A DNA stretch of 64,000 bases. It comes from Smallanthus sonchifolius. Lineage: Eukaryota > Streptophyta > Magnoliopsida > Asterales > Asteraceae. Below, piece after piece: positions 1 to 9,561 of the stretch; position 1 is the stretch's first letter, and each line of letters starts with the position of its first letter. The notes under the pieces are model-generated. The model was not told the origin of the DNA. It ran no database searches and was given only the letters and a program-made list of their open reading frames with translations. The translations under genes were made by a program, and so were the position numbers. The stretch lies in contig JAKNSE010000037.1 in assembly GCA_023525975.1 (NCBI GenBank), positions 4,756,501-4,820,500 on the forward strand, read 5' to 3'.

Positions 1-61
1 CGCCAATATATATATCCAGCTTTATACATGTTATTTTATCAACTAGATTAAAACTTACCTT

Positions 62-280
62 TTACTCAATTTTATATTTAACAGATAAGATCTCCACCAC
101 CATGTTGTCAAATTCCCTAACACGTGTTGCCACTTCTATAGGATCAACATATCCAGTGACAATTAGTTTTCCCATTTCTTTATGAGTGGAAACAGATTCA
201 ACGCCCACAAGACTAGATACCGCCTTCTCTATCTGGTTGATTTCACCGTCACTATTAAAGCTAACTGCCACCTCAATTAT
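62..280 (-). CDS. NLR1 exon 8: integrated HMA domain, HPP type, without CxxC
   Basis: The exon starts after a polypyrimidine tract and CAG (281-283) and encodes 72 residues plus TAA. The predicted fold is the HMA order beta-alpha-beta-beta-alpha-beta: IIEVAVSF, then INQIEKAVSSLV, then VESVSTHKEM, then KLIVTGYV, then DPIEVATRVREF, then VVEILSVKY. The pattern GVESVS followed by KL.V.G.VDP is typical of plant heavy-metal-associated proteins. The loop after the first strand reads NSDGE, so the metal-binding CxxC is absent, as in many HPP-type HMAs. The reading frame begins in phase 0 and joins the 77-bp exon upstream. A separate small gene is unlikely because no start codon lies at the conserved domain border. 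The open reading frame runs upstream to 328 only because the intron end happens to be open. Confidence 0.8.
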   Translation of the reverse strand: MIEVAVSFNSDGEINQIEKAVSSLVGVESVSTHKEMGKLIVTGYVDPIEVATRVREFDNMVVEILSVKYKIE

Positions 281-724
281 CTGAAATGTAAGAAAAGAAA
301 TAGGATGGAACAACAAAATTAAGAACAAAGGGTTAAAAGAACCACAAAGGTTTTGAAGAATTATGTCTAACTCAAATTTTCTGTCTCTCTCATTTATGCA
401 TAGAAACCATCAAATCTTATAAAGAATTGTGTATAAAAGAACCTACATGATAGTTAATACTAATTTTCAGGGTCAGTGATAATATATGACAAAAATCCTA
501 CACTTTAAGCATGTACAATTAATGCATAATTTAATAAAAATGTAGATAATAAATTTGGAACGGAGAAGTATATAACAACCTTCAGCCTTGTCTTTCAAAT
601 GCTAACCTAAAATATCTATTTATATGGAAAGAGTTGGCAAAGGGATTTAACATATAAATTTTGTTTCTATCACATAGGAATAATTGGCATTCATGCCCAA
701 AGAAAGATTAAGGCGTATACGTAC

Positions 725-801
725 TTTCAGAAAGGTATTTATATGATATCTCAGCGCCCAAGATGTATCTGAGTGGTGAGTTTTTCTCCATCCTCGAGAG
801 T
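725..801 (-). CDS. NLR1 exon 7: 77-bp linker exon between C-JID and HMA
   Basis: This exon is too short to stand out as a reading frame. It lies between acceptor TTCTCACAG and donor AAA|GTACGT. It receives one base from the C-JID exon and ends exactly on a codon, so it converts phase 1 to phase 0. Without it, joining C-JID directly to HMA gives an immediate stop. The peptide begins DSRGWRKTH, contains SW.LRYH and ends NTFLK. The matching exon in NLR2 (40145-40069) has the same length, splice sites, phase and DSRGWRKTH start. Neither the sequence nor any fold is familiar to me. It probably serves as a tether. Confidence 0.8.
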
Positions 802-889
802 CTGTGAGAATTTGTGATGTTAGTGTCTATCATTATTTTCAGCTTAATATCAACTAAAGCATTCATAAACAACTAAATGAGGAATATAC

Positions 890-1484
890 CTCTATAGTGA
901 ACATTATCACCGAACAACCATTTTAACCAAAACCAGGTCTCTGAACCAAACAAATCACGGCGGCAAAGATAGTAACCTCCTGTGGTCACCTCGAATTCAG
1001 ACAGATCTCCTCCAATCACTTCTTCCTCGTTCATCGTGTTATTCTCACAGTTTTCTTCTTCATTTACTTCACTATCCACATACACAAGGCTGGCACCACA
1101 CCCACTTAGTTTTATCAATTTCCTCTGCACAACTATATCCACACTGACTTCATCACCGGCATCTAATACGTTTCCTAGTGGCCAGTAGCTTAACCACACA
1201 ACATCTTCATCAACTCTAGGTTTGCAATACACCACAGGGTTGTATACCCATGTAAGATCCTTGGTTATGTTGCTGATTTTAGCAAAAAGAAAACAATGCT
1301 CTTTATCCACACCCAATGATCTGTATAAGCAACTTACATTTAATCCTTGGATCCTCTTTTTCTCATGATGACAAGGCACACGAAAGCATACAAAATCAGA
1401 TGCCGACGTGTACTCATATGTCGTCAAGATTTGATCGTTTATGCCTTGCAGATAGGTGCTCATTACACCATATTCATACAACAT
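890..1484 (-). CDS. NLR1 exon 6: post-LRR C-JID domain
   Basis: The exon opens with MLYEYG after acceptor GGCGTAG, the usual start of the C-terminal jelly-roll/Ig-like domain of TNLs, and ends at AGAG|GTATAT in phase 1. The segment GCGASLVYVDS matches the conserved 'CGxxLVY' strand near the end of C-JID, and an acidic stretch (EEENCENN...NEEEV) follows. About 45 further residues contain a YYLCRRD motif and aromatic residues (WFWLKWLFGDNVHY), which I cannot assign. In characterised TNLs the C-JID domain contacts ligands or effectors. The frame is fully open, unlike the TIR and NB-ARC exons of this gene. Confidence 0.78.
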
Positions 1485-1595
1485 CTACGCCACATAAAAT
1501 TCAGTTACTCATACATTACACAATTTGCAGGCAAGATATAGACACGTGTTTTTGTGTGTTAATACATGCATTTGAGAGAAATTAAGAGAGATAAC

Positions 1596-2312
1596 CTGGG
1601 TATGCCAAATTCTGCCTTTAGTAATGTCATCACCGACCAGGTCCACCCTATGATCTTTATATGCTTTGATCCATTTCATGTGACCCAAATCTGCTTCATC
1701 AATTTTAGCTATTGGCACTAATTTAAAAAGGCCTTGAATTTCAGACAGTTTGAAACAACATTCATAAGCAAACCCTTGCAGAGTGAAACGACCTGATTGG
1801 AATGTTACTCTCTCCAGTGATGTACACCAATCTATATGCAATTCCACAAGCGTACTTGGGATACATGGGAGACACTTGAGGTTTGGACAAGAATACAAGT
1901 TGAGTCTCCGAATCATTTTAAGATCAATGTTATTGGGCAGGTACTCAAACAGATTAACTGCTAAACACAGGTCAAAGAATGACCGGGCATGGAATGCCAC
2001 ACAGACATCATTGCTATGTTCCAGGTCACAGTTAGTGAGATCCAACAACATTAATGACTGGGGTAAGGAAAGCAACGGCTGTTCTGGAAGCATCATTGTT
2101 TCTGAATGATTTATATACTTCCACAGTTTAGTGCACCCTGTCAAATCTAACCAAGAAAAACTCTCTAGGTCTCCTAGGGATTTACAAAGATAAGTCAAAC
2201 TGCTACAGTTCCAGAGGTTCAACTCCACAAGTTTAGGGAGTCGGCAGAGATTGCGGATGCTAACAAGTTTGTCACAGCCTTTAAGATTTAGCAGCTTGAG
2301 TGAATTAAGAAT
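1596..2312 (-). CDS. NLR1 exon 5: main leucine-rich repeat exon
   Basis: The exon has 717 bp (239 codons), phase 0 at both ends, acceptor AATAG|ATTC and donor CCCAG|GTTAT. It holds TNL-type LRRs of about 23 residues, such as LKLLNLKGCDKLVSIRNL and LVELNLWNCSSLTYLCKSL. It ends with the LRR-to-C-JID transition, containing LKCLPCIPSTLVELHIDWC and LERVTFQS. The exon in NLR2 is exactly 717 bp too. LRRs provide recognition and autoinhibition. The open frame argues that the gene was functional until recently. Confidence 0.82.
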
Positions 2313-2395
2313 CTATTCCAAGAAAAACAGGTTTAAATTATGATAAATAGAAGCTAAAAGGTCAAGTGATAAGTAGAAGATTCAACTATTTATAC

Positions 2396-2617
2396 CGTGG
2401 GAGCTTCAAATGATTCCAACTGTCCATCACTCATATCTATAGCCACCAAGCTGCTCATTAATAACCTGGAGGGCATTGTTTTCAATGAACATCCATGCCA
2501 GCACAACCATATTAACTCTGGAAAATTCTTGTAGGACCCAGTGAGTTTTACATATTTGAGCTGGAGCAATTTTAGTTTGTCCATATTTGCAATCAAACTT
2601 GTTTTAAGGGCTAATTC
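2396..2617 (-). CDS. NLR1 exon 4: first LRR exon
   Basis: The exon has 222 bp (74 codons), phase 0 on both sides, acceptor TTTTACAG|GAATTAG and donor CCCACG|GTATAA. The protein contains MDKLKLLQLKYVKLTG followed by FPELIWLCWHGC and LVAIDMSDGQLESF. This is the standard first LRR block of TNLs (KLRLLQL, LRWLCW, LVALDM). The NLR2 exon has the same length. Confidence 0.82.
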
Positions 2618-2859
2618 CTGTAAAATAATCAGCAAGGCTCATTTTTAGAGTTAAATGCGCTATAAGGTAAGGTAAATTCCCCAACTATCAGAATTCTTTA
2701 CTTTATTTACTGTTGAAAACAACAAAATCAGAAAACAAGACATCATGATCCCTATCATTCAGGTCACAGTGCCCACCCCGACATTCCGACAATTGCTTAG
2801 AGTCTTAAAACTGTGACTTAAAGGGAAATATATATCATAAAAAGAGAATAGCCACCGGT

Positions 2860-3075
2860 TTAATGGCGTTTGAATGGTGTTTTTGGTAATGCCGTTCGAT
2901 TAAGACAAACAGTAAAATGAGCACATCAATGAGACAATTTTTGTTTGAACGGCGATTTGTTTTTGCCTTGGACAAGGTTTGAACCCACAATCTCTTGGTT
3001 GTGGGACTCTCCTCTTACCACTAGGTTCCAACCCCCCACCCCACCTCACATGAACAAGACAATTGAATGGTGTTT
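2860..3075 (-). repeat. SINE-like insertion in NLR1 intron
   Basis: Read on the minus strand this stretch has a tRNA-like head. A-box sequence CTAGTGGTAAGAGG lies about 35 nt before B-box GTGGGTTCAAACC, both near 2970-3030. It sits in the intron between the linker exon and the first LRR exon, and the corresponding NLR2 intron lacks it. I could not settle the target-site duplication, so the ends are approximate. The rest of the intron (2618-2860 and 3076-3399) shows nothing I recognise. Confidence 0.45.
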
Positions 3076-3399
3076 TTTGTCATAATGTCAGTACCATTAA
3101 TGGTTGTCACTAGACTTGTCAAGGTTTTAAAACCATAGAACGAGACAATTTTCTTCTTTCAATCTAGTTCTAAGCAATAGAAAATACCATAAGTCGCATT
3201 TTTCTTTTATTTTACTAGATGATACCTCCACATCTCTTGCTTCCATTAAAATGGTACTCAAAATTTGTGAGGAACACATTTGATCTTCAGGACCCACAAA
3301 ATTTTCTTCCCATATTGATGTATGACATTTATCATCTATTAAGAAAATCTTAGTAAATATTGCCAAGTACCAAACATTAATTTACTTCTTTTACGTTAC

Positions 3400-3465
3400 C
3401 TCTGATCTCGCCCTTTGATCAACCTTCCGCATGTCGAGTGCTAGACCTTCAATTGTATCTGAACC
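3400..3465 (-). CDS. NLR1 exon 3: NB-ARC to LRR linker exon
   Basis: This 66-bp exon encodes GSDTIEGLALDMRKVDQ and five more residues. It corresponds to the conserved 'GTxxIEGI.LDM' segment of TNLs between the ARC2 end and the first LRR. Acceptor CATTAG|GGTTC and donor GAG|GTAACG keep phase 0. NLR2 has the same 66-bp exon at 43216-43151. Confidence 0.8.
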
Positions 3466-3560
3466 CTAATGGAAAAATACATGGAATTAGAAATTGATAA
3501 TTGAAAGATGAGGTTGTGAAATGAGAACACGCTTAAACATACACTAAAGAAGGATCTTAC

Positions 3561-4693
3561 ATTTCCTTTTCTCAACACACGATAAGATTCAGCATCACGC
3601 CAGACTCTGCTACGTTTTGCAGGATCTTTGGACTCTTCACAAACTACTTTTCTTCCCATTTCTTGAACCAGTTGATGCATGATCAATTTGCGATCAGGAG
3701 AAATGGTAAGAAGGCATCTATTAATAAGGGTCAAGATACCAGATATTGCATACCATTCATCCTCCAATATCAGTTCCACGGCATCTACATTTTCACCAAC
3801 AAAGAAACAAGCAATATGCAGAAACAACTCTTTGTCACTCGTAAGTGCCAAGGAGTCAAAGATCTTTTGTAGTACACCTTGGATTTTAGAATCAAGATCT
3901 CCTTTCAATGAATTCAGTGAACTCACTCTACTTTTCCAAATTTTTATCATGCTACTTATTGTCCTAGGGTCTTCATCACTAACAAATAGAGAAGAACCTA
4001 ATACTTTGAGAGCGAGTGGATTTCCTCCGCAATATCGTGCTAGTTCTACAACAAGCTCCTCAAAACCTTTCATAGGAGTTTTGGATCGAAAGGCGTATAA
4101 ACTTAAAAGCTCTAATGATTCAAGATCATTCAATAATTTGAGTTTATACACCACACACCTAAAAATATGGACTTAAACCACGCATGTATATCTAGATGCC
4201 TTGTTGTTATTAGGATTTTGCTATGCGTAGGGAATGCCTTTGTTCCAAGTAAAGTGCTTAACTCATCTTGGTCATTGATGTCATCAAGAATAATAAGCAC
4301 TTTTTTCTTTTGCAACACCTCCTCAATCTTATGTGTACCCTCAGAAACACTAGATATCATTATTTTCTTTCCTCCTAAAACATCTCTAATAAGTTGTTTT
4401 GTAGCCTAAGCAGACCATGTTTGTAGTTTTTTCCAATCTCTTCAACAAAACTGCTGCTTTCAAAATCTTGCTTGTTTAAGTTATAAATGCATTGGGCAAG
4501 AGTTGTCTTGCCACTGCCTCCCATGCCACAAATGGCTATAGCATTGGATTGCTCATTTTTCAACCAAGAATTGATAACTTCAATTCGAGTCTCCATTCCA
4601 GTTAAATGAGTTGGAGTACTCAGTTGTTTCAAATCTAGTTTGCATTGAACTGTGTCAACCATTTCTGTGATAAAGTCTGCCTCAGACCCGGCA
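3561..4693 (-). pseudogene. NLR1 exon 2: NB-ARC domain with two 1-nt deletions
   Basis: The motifs appear in the expected order: P-loop GMGGSGKTT, kinase-2 KVLIILDDI, RNBS-B SKILITTR, GLPL-like GGNPLALKVLGSS, RNBS-D LFLHIACFFVGE (TNL type) and an MHD-equivalent reading MHQL. Two frameshifts break it. One follows LLRLQNN at about 4400, in a run of A, and the other follows HAWFKSIF at about 4155, in a run of T. Each is explained by one missing base compared with NLR2. Both lie in homopolymers, where raw-read errors are common. The start is set by acceptor CTTTAG|TGC in phase 2 and the end by donor GAAAT|GTAAGA. Confidence 0.82.
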
Positions 4694-4864
4694 CTAAAGA
4701 TGTATGAAAAATAGCACATTAAGAACATTACCTTTCAACTTTTTAAGAATTTAGCTATAGTGCAAGGAATAAATATGTTGTAGCAACTGTAGTATTCTTC
4801 CTGCAACTAATTTTCACACTAAAAAATGTAACTAGAATCTAATAAAATCCTAAATTCTATAACC

Positions 4865-4891
4865 AAAAAAAAAAAAAAAAAAAAAAAAAAC
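4865..4891. repeat. poly-A tract in NLR1 TIR/NB-ARC intron
   Basis: An uninterrupted adenine run of roughly 27 bases lies in the short first intron (4694-5086). Nothing else stands out there. The equivalent NLR2 intron also has a poly-A run (near 49905), so the tract predates the duplication or recurred. Confidence 0.6.
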
Positions 4892-5086
4892 TTTCATTTA
4901 TCCTTATGAGATTATATAGCTACAAGAAACATGAAGATTGCTAGCTGATTTGTATATACACTAACCAAATTCAACCTAAGCAATCATCAGTTCAATTAGC
5001 ACTGGATCCTAATAGATTTATATGACATAACAGTTTCCTAACCCTAGAATTATAAACATGAAGAGGGAGAGAAAGCATATATATAC

Positions 5087-5564
5087 CCTGAAAGAACCAT
5101 GCCAGTCAGATTGGCCACCTCTTCTAGTGCTGCCTTCCACCGTCTCACATCATCAACCGTCCTTTTTGACCCTTCGATAGCGAAACTTCCGGTTTGGTTC
5201 CTGACAACTGATGGATCAACTTGATAAAAAACTGGCAAAACGAACTGACCGTATATCCTCTCCTTTGCTCGAGGATCAACCAAAGCTCATTAAGGCACCA
5301 TCTGGAATTCGCATAGTTCTCCGATAATACAACTATAGAAGCCCTAGATTGGATGATTGCTGTCTCGATTTCTGGTTTGAGTTGTTGACCTCTGTCGATT
5401 TCATCATTGTCTCTGAAAGTGCGAAATCCTGATCGGAGTAATGCTTGATAGAGATGATCGGTAAAAGAATGACGAGTATCTTCACCTCTAAAGCTTAGAA
5501 ACACGTCATACTTAGCGGTATGAGTATGATTTGGGCGTGAAACAGATGATGAGGAAGACGCCAT
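5087..5564 (-). pseudogene. NLR1 exon 1: TIR domain with frameshift
   Basis: The start ATG is at 5564 (MASSSSSVSRPNHTH). The exon shows YDVFLSFRGEDTR (box 1), IVVLSENYANSRWCLNEL with the expected NADase glutamate in WCLNEL, and then LILEQRR. The spacing between QRR and FVLPVFYQVDPSVVRNQ is 14 nt here against 12 nt in NLR2, so the second half continues in another frame. The exon ends CAGG|GTATAT in phase 2. The TIR domain normally hydrolyses NAD+ to signalling nucleotides. As written only its first two thirds would be made. Confidence 0.82.
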
Positions 5565-5610
5565 TCAAATGAAATGAGTAGAGGTTTGAATTGAGAACGG
5601 GGGTGTTTGG

Positions 5611-5810
5611 GGGTGTTTGGGAACTTACTTGTTTGACTTATTATATTGACTTATTAACTTCTTTAACAAGACAATAAGTTAAAAGTTTGTTTGAATAAGG
5701 GTATAAAAGTTTATTTTTAAATGATGAAAAAGTTAAAAGTCAAAAGTAAGTAGCGACTTACTTTTCTAAAAAGTTAAAAGTTGTTTCTAAAAGTAATCTC
5801 AAACATGCCC
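5611..5810. mobile_element. hAT-like MITE just upstream of the NLR1 start codon
   Basis: Imperfect terminal inverted repeats GGGTGTTTGGGAACTTAC and, from the right end, GGGCATGTTTGAGATTAC flank an AT-rich core rich in AAGTTAAAAGT. It lies about 45 bp upstream of the NLR1 ATG, so it forms the present 5' leader or core promoter. Family assignment rests on the terminal sequence only, and I could not fix the target duplication. Confidence 0.5.
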
Positions 5811-5832
5811 GAAAGGGATGGATATGGATATA

Positions 5833-6124
5833 AGAGCATTCGCGGTAGGATTCCATCCCCATCCCCGTAATTACACTAAAATCAGTATTTTTTCTCTCTT
5901 TTTTAATTAAATAATATTTTTTTTATACATTTATCATTACCTTTTCTCTCTCCTCCACTCACAACCACTTTCAAAAAATATTAAAAATTTATGCGGGTGA
6001 ACAATGTTTCCCCCAAATATACAAAAAATTTATATCTTTTCTTTCTGCTCCACTCACAACCACTTTAAACCACCCCTAAAATATATCACTCACATAAATT
6101 TGCAGGACCGGCTGTGAATGCTCT
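5833..6124. mobile_element. MITE with GAGCATTC terminal inverted repeats
   Basis: The left end AGAGCATTCGCGG and the right end CCGGCTGTGAATGCTCT are inverted copies. The interior has repeated CTCCACTCACAACCACTTT blocks. It follows directly on the hAT-like MITE upstream of NLR1. Confidence 0.5.
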
Positions 6125-6289
6125 AAAGGCGTCAAAACTGATAAAGAGGTTTGACTTTTGACAAAGGAAGGGAGATACAGAGGCGAGAAAAGTCATACGA
6201 AATATCCACACATTGTTTCCGGATGAATTATATTAAACGCTACCTTATATATATATATATGAAAAAAAAGGGTGGGGTGGGGTGTGATG

Positions 6290-6540
6290 TTGGGTTTAAT
6301 GTCAAAGTCATTTGAACTTAAGTGTTAAAGCTTCCTTTGAGGTATCATTTGAACTTAAGTGGTGAAGCCTCCTTTGAGGTCAAGGGTTCGAGCCCCGTCA
6401 TACGGATTTGTGTAAATTATTATAACGGTCGGGGATGAGGTGGTGTGAGGGTTGGGTTCAATAGCAAAACCATTTGAACTTAAGTGGTAAAGCTTAGGTT
6501 AAGGGCTCGAGCCCCCAACATAGGTTATTTGCTATTAAAA
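6290..6540 (+). repeat. two tandem SINE-like tRNA-derived units
   Basis: Two copies of CATTTGAACTTAAGTGGT(A/G)AAGC are each followed by a B-box-like GGGTTCGAGCCCC or GGGCTCGAGCCCC (near 6384 and 6507). These are A/B-box heads of tRNA-derived SINEs, not tRNA genes, because acceptor and anticodon stems do not form. A third, shorter piece starts near 6308. Confidence 0.45.
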
Positions 6541-6545
6541 AAAGG

Positions 6546-7143
6546 GATAATATCATATATACCCCTACAAACATGGGTAAATATCATATATACCTAACAA
6601 AAACTAAAAATATCATATATACCCAATTTAAATAATTTATTATTTTATGACTATTCTACCCTTATCCATTATATGAATTTTATAACCTAATTTTTTAGTT
6701 TTATCCAATACGTAAAAGATCACTCGTTCTCCTACTCATGATGGAGATTATCGCAATTCTTCAAACCCATTCAGAAGGCATCGATTCAGAAGGAATGATT
6801 GCGAGAAAGTTACAAAAAGATAATACTATAAAAGAAAATTGGTAAAATTATAAAAAAATGAGAAAAATTCAAAATAGTATTTTGCGAAAACTTTTTTTAT
6901 GGTTAAATATAAAATTCCTAAGTTGAAAATGTGTAAATATGAAATTTCAATGTTAAAAATTGATAAATACGAAATATTAAAGTTTAGAGTAATAAGGGTA
7001 AAATGGTCATCTTTTAAATGGTTTTTAATGAAATGGGTATATATGATATTATTACATGTTTGTAAGGGTATATATGATATTCATAGTTTTTGTTGGGTAT
7101 ATATGATATTTATCAAGTTTGTAGGGGTATATATGAAATTGCC
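6546..7143. mobile_element. foldback MITE with about 90-bp inverted ends
   Basis: The left arm (6546-6635) and the right arm (7028-7143) are inverted copies built from repeated ATCATATATACCC units. The inner part is AT-rich. A long reading frame over the right arm (6899-7276) is low-complexity and I do not consider it a gene. Confidence 0.6.
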
Positions 7144-7268
7144 AAAAAAAAATATATATATTAAAAAAGGAATTTCTTATATCTATTTATTTTTACTTTT
7201 TTTTAAACACCAACCTAATTTATGTCAACAATTCCAATATAGATTACTTTATCATTATATTATATTAT

Positions 7269-7466
7269 CATTGTAGTTTTAGTTTAGACAAAATTACAAA
7301 TAACGTACTTTGCTTATATCATTGTTTAGACAAAATTACAAATAACGTACTTTGCTTATATCATTGTAGTTTTAGTTTAGACAAAATTACAAGTAATGTA
7401 CTTTGGTTATATCATTGTAGTTTTAGTTTAGACAAAATAAAAAATAACGTATTTTGGTTATATCAT
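7269..7466. repeat. four tandem copies of a ~51-bp unit
   Basis: The unit ATTGTAGTTTTAGTTTAGAC, continuing AAAATTACAAATAACGTACT and ending GGTTATATC, is repeated four times with small losses. From 7467 to about 7840 I see nothing beyond AT-rich sequence. Confidence 0.7.
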
Positions 7467-7839
7467 ACGAGTCTTTAAATAAAATAAACTATATAAATTA
7501 AAACTTAACTATGCACGTTTGCACAATCAAGTCCTCTAGGCAAACATCCATTAAAAAATCTGTTAAGTCAGATCATGTGAGAGGCACATGAGGATAAACT
7601 TGTCATTTTACCTTTTAAATTACTATTTTTTTATTTTTTATTAATTGAAAACCCTAATTAAATACCCATCTCACATGTTTTTTAAATTAGGACTATTCAT
7701 GAGGCGAGCCGAACTGAGCCAGGACAAGCTCATACTCGACTCGACTCATATGTCAAACCGAGCTAGACATTTGACCTTGAACTCGTCTCAGTTCGGTTTG
7801 GCTTCGTTTTAGAAAGGAAAATTAACAAACAAATATAAA

Positions 7840-9561
7840 GTTCATTAGTTTAAGTTATCGTTCAATAGTACAAAAAACATATTGAAAACAAACTCAATAA
7901 AATACATGGAACAATGAGGAAATGAAGAAAATGTTGAAGCTGTCGAAGCATGAGAAGAGCAACATTTGCTACTTACACTCACTCCTCCACAAGAACAAAT
8001 GATCAATGACCAGCTCATGCTGATGGCCAATGCATTCAAGACGGGTACAGTTAATCACTTATGGTTTATTGATTGTGGGTGTTCTAACCACATGACAGGT
8101 TCTAGAGAAAGCTTTGTGTCTCTAGATGAGACATTCACACTTGAAGTTCGTCTGGGAGATAAAAAGAAATTGGCGGTTGAAGGAAAGGGTAATATGAGAA
8201 TTCAAACTGGGAACAATGCCTTCAAAATGTTAGAACAAGTATACTATGCTCCAAAATTAGAATATAACCTTCTAAGTGTTGGCCAACTTATGAAGAAAGG
8301 TTATACTCCATTCTTTGATAATGACAAATGCATCATCAAGTGTAAATATACAGGGAGAACCTTCTTGGAGATATCAGTAGCATCAAACATGTTTGTCTTC
8401 GATACCATGAGCCTCAAGATGAAGAATCCCTAAGGTGGCACTGCAGATATGGCCACCTTCATTTTGATGGCCTAGAGAATCTGCATAACAAACAAATGGT
8501 TGTGGGGCTCCCAAATATCTCCACAACCATCACATGTGAGGCATGCATTGTTGGAAAACAAGCAAGGAAGCCATTCCATCACTCATCCTGGTGTGCCCAA
8601 GCCAAGTTAGAACTAGTCCATACTGATCTTTGTGGACCCATGCAGACCACAAGCCTAGGTAATAGTGTTTATTACTTGCTCTTTATTGATGATCTCACAC
8701 ACATGTGCTGGGTGTATTTCTTAACCAACAAATATGATGCCTTTGCAAAATTCAAAATGTTCAAAGTTGAAAAGGAATGTGGCAGTCCTATTAAGATACT
8801 GCGGTCTGACCAGGGTGGGGAGTTTAGTTCCAATGAGTTTAACACATACTTGAAGAAATTGGGATAAGAAGAGAGCTTACAATTCCCTACACACGTCAAC
8901 ACAATGGGGTAGTGGAGAGAAAGAACCGTACGGTGATGAATCTGACCAGGAGCATGTTACAAGAAAAAGATCTTCCAAATGTCCTATGGGCAGAATCTGG
9001 TGCTACGGCTATCTATGCTATCAACCGATCCCCCACCAAGGCCTTGATAAAGCAGACTCCCTTGGAAGCTTGGTCAGGTAAGAAACCATATATTTCTCAC
9101 ATGAAAACTTTTAGATGTGTAGCCTATGGTTTAATCCCCGGCCATTTAAGAAAAAAACTTAACAATAAATCTGAGAGAAATATCTTTATTGGGTATTCCT
9201 CTAAAAGTAAAGGATATAGGCTATCCAATCCAGTAACAAAGAGGTTTTCAACAAAATGTGATGTTGTTTTTCTAGAGGACACTAAATGGATATGGAACAA
9301 TGAAGGGAATACACCCAATGTACCCTATCAGTTTGTTGACCCATTTCCCATTGAACACCATGACTCAACAGTTAATTAATCACACAATAGTACAACTACA
9401 TTAAGTACTATACCTGTGACCACCAACCCTACATCACAGACAACCGAGTTAACCCCTACTACCCTACCCCAACCTATCAATACAGACCTACATCCTCAAG
9501 ACATTGACCACACTGTTCCTATCCTAGCCGGACCATCATGGAGGGTAAGCAAGCCACCTAA
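7840..9561 (+). pseudogene. Ty1/copia remnant: protease, pre-integrase and integrase part
   Basis: This is the left half of a decayed copia polyprotein. In order I see a protease with WFIDCGCSNHM (the catalytic DSG changed to DCG), a gag-pre-integrase zinc region (CEACIVGKQARKPF), and an integrase core with HTDLCGP, LRSDQGGEF and NGVVERKNRT supplying the D,D,E residues. A C-terminal segment ends WRVSKPP, where element A is inserted. Frames break near 8433, 8867 and 9379. The 5' LTR and gag are missing. The rest of the same element resumes at 37976. Confidence 0.85.

Larger units (their letters stand above)
62..5564 (-). pseudogene. NLR1: TIR-NB-ARC-LRR-C-JID receptor with C-terminal integrated HMA domain (three frameshifts)
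   Basis: This is an intracellular immune receptor of the TNL class. I place exons at 5564-5087 (TIR), 4693-3561 (NB-ARC), 3465-3400 (linker), 2617-2396 and 2312-1596 (LRR), 1484-890 (C-JID), 801-725 (linker) and 280-62 (HMA), all with GT-AG borders and compatible phases. An unbroken protein would be near 1170 residues. Two lesions shift the NB-ARC frame (near 4400 and 4155) and one shifts the TIR frame (near 5240). Exon lengths confirm them: the TIR exon is 478 bp where phase requires remainder 2, and the NB-ARC exon is 1133 bp where the paralogue gives 1135 bp. Everything from the linker to the stop is open. Known of the family: TNLs bind ADP/ATP, assemble into resistosomes and use the TIR domain as an NADase. 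Inferred: pseudogene or assembly error, and HMA as effector bait. Confidence 0.85.

Noticed and set aside
62..328. HMA as an independent small gene
   Set aside because: The first 15 residues of that frame are intron sequence ending in a good acceptor; phase and the duplicated exon structure tie it to the NLR.
3127..3366. Extra coding exon in the NLR1 intron
   Set aside because: The NLR2 intron has no matching frame and splice phases work without it.
6899..7276. 125-codon frame MVKYKIPKLKM...
   Set aside because: Lies over the right arm of a foldback MITE and an AT-rich tandem repeat; low complexity.
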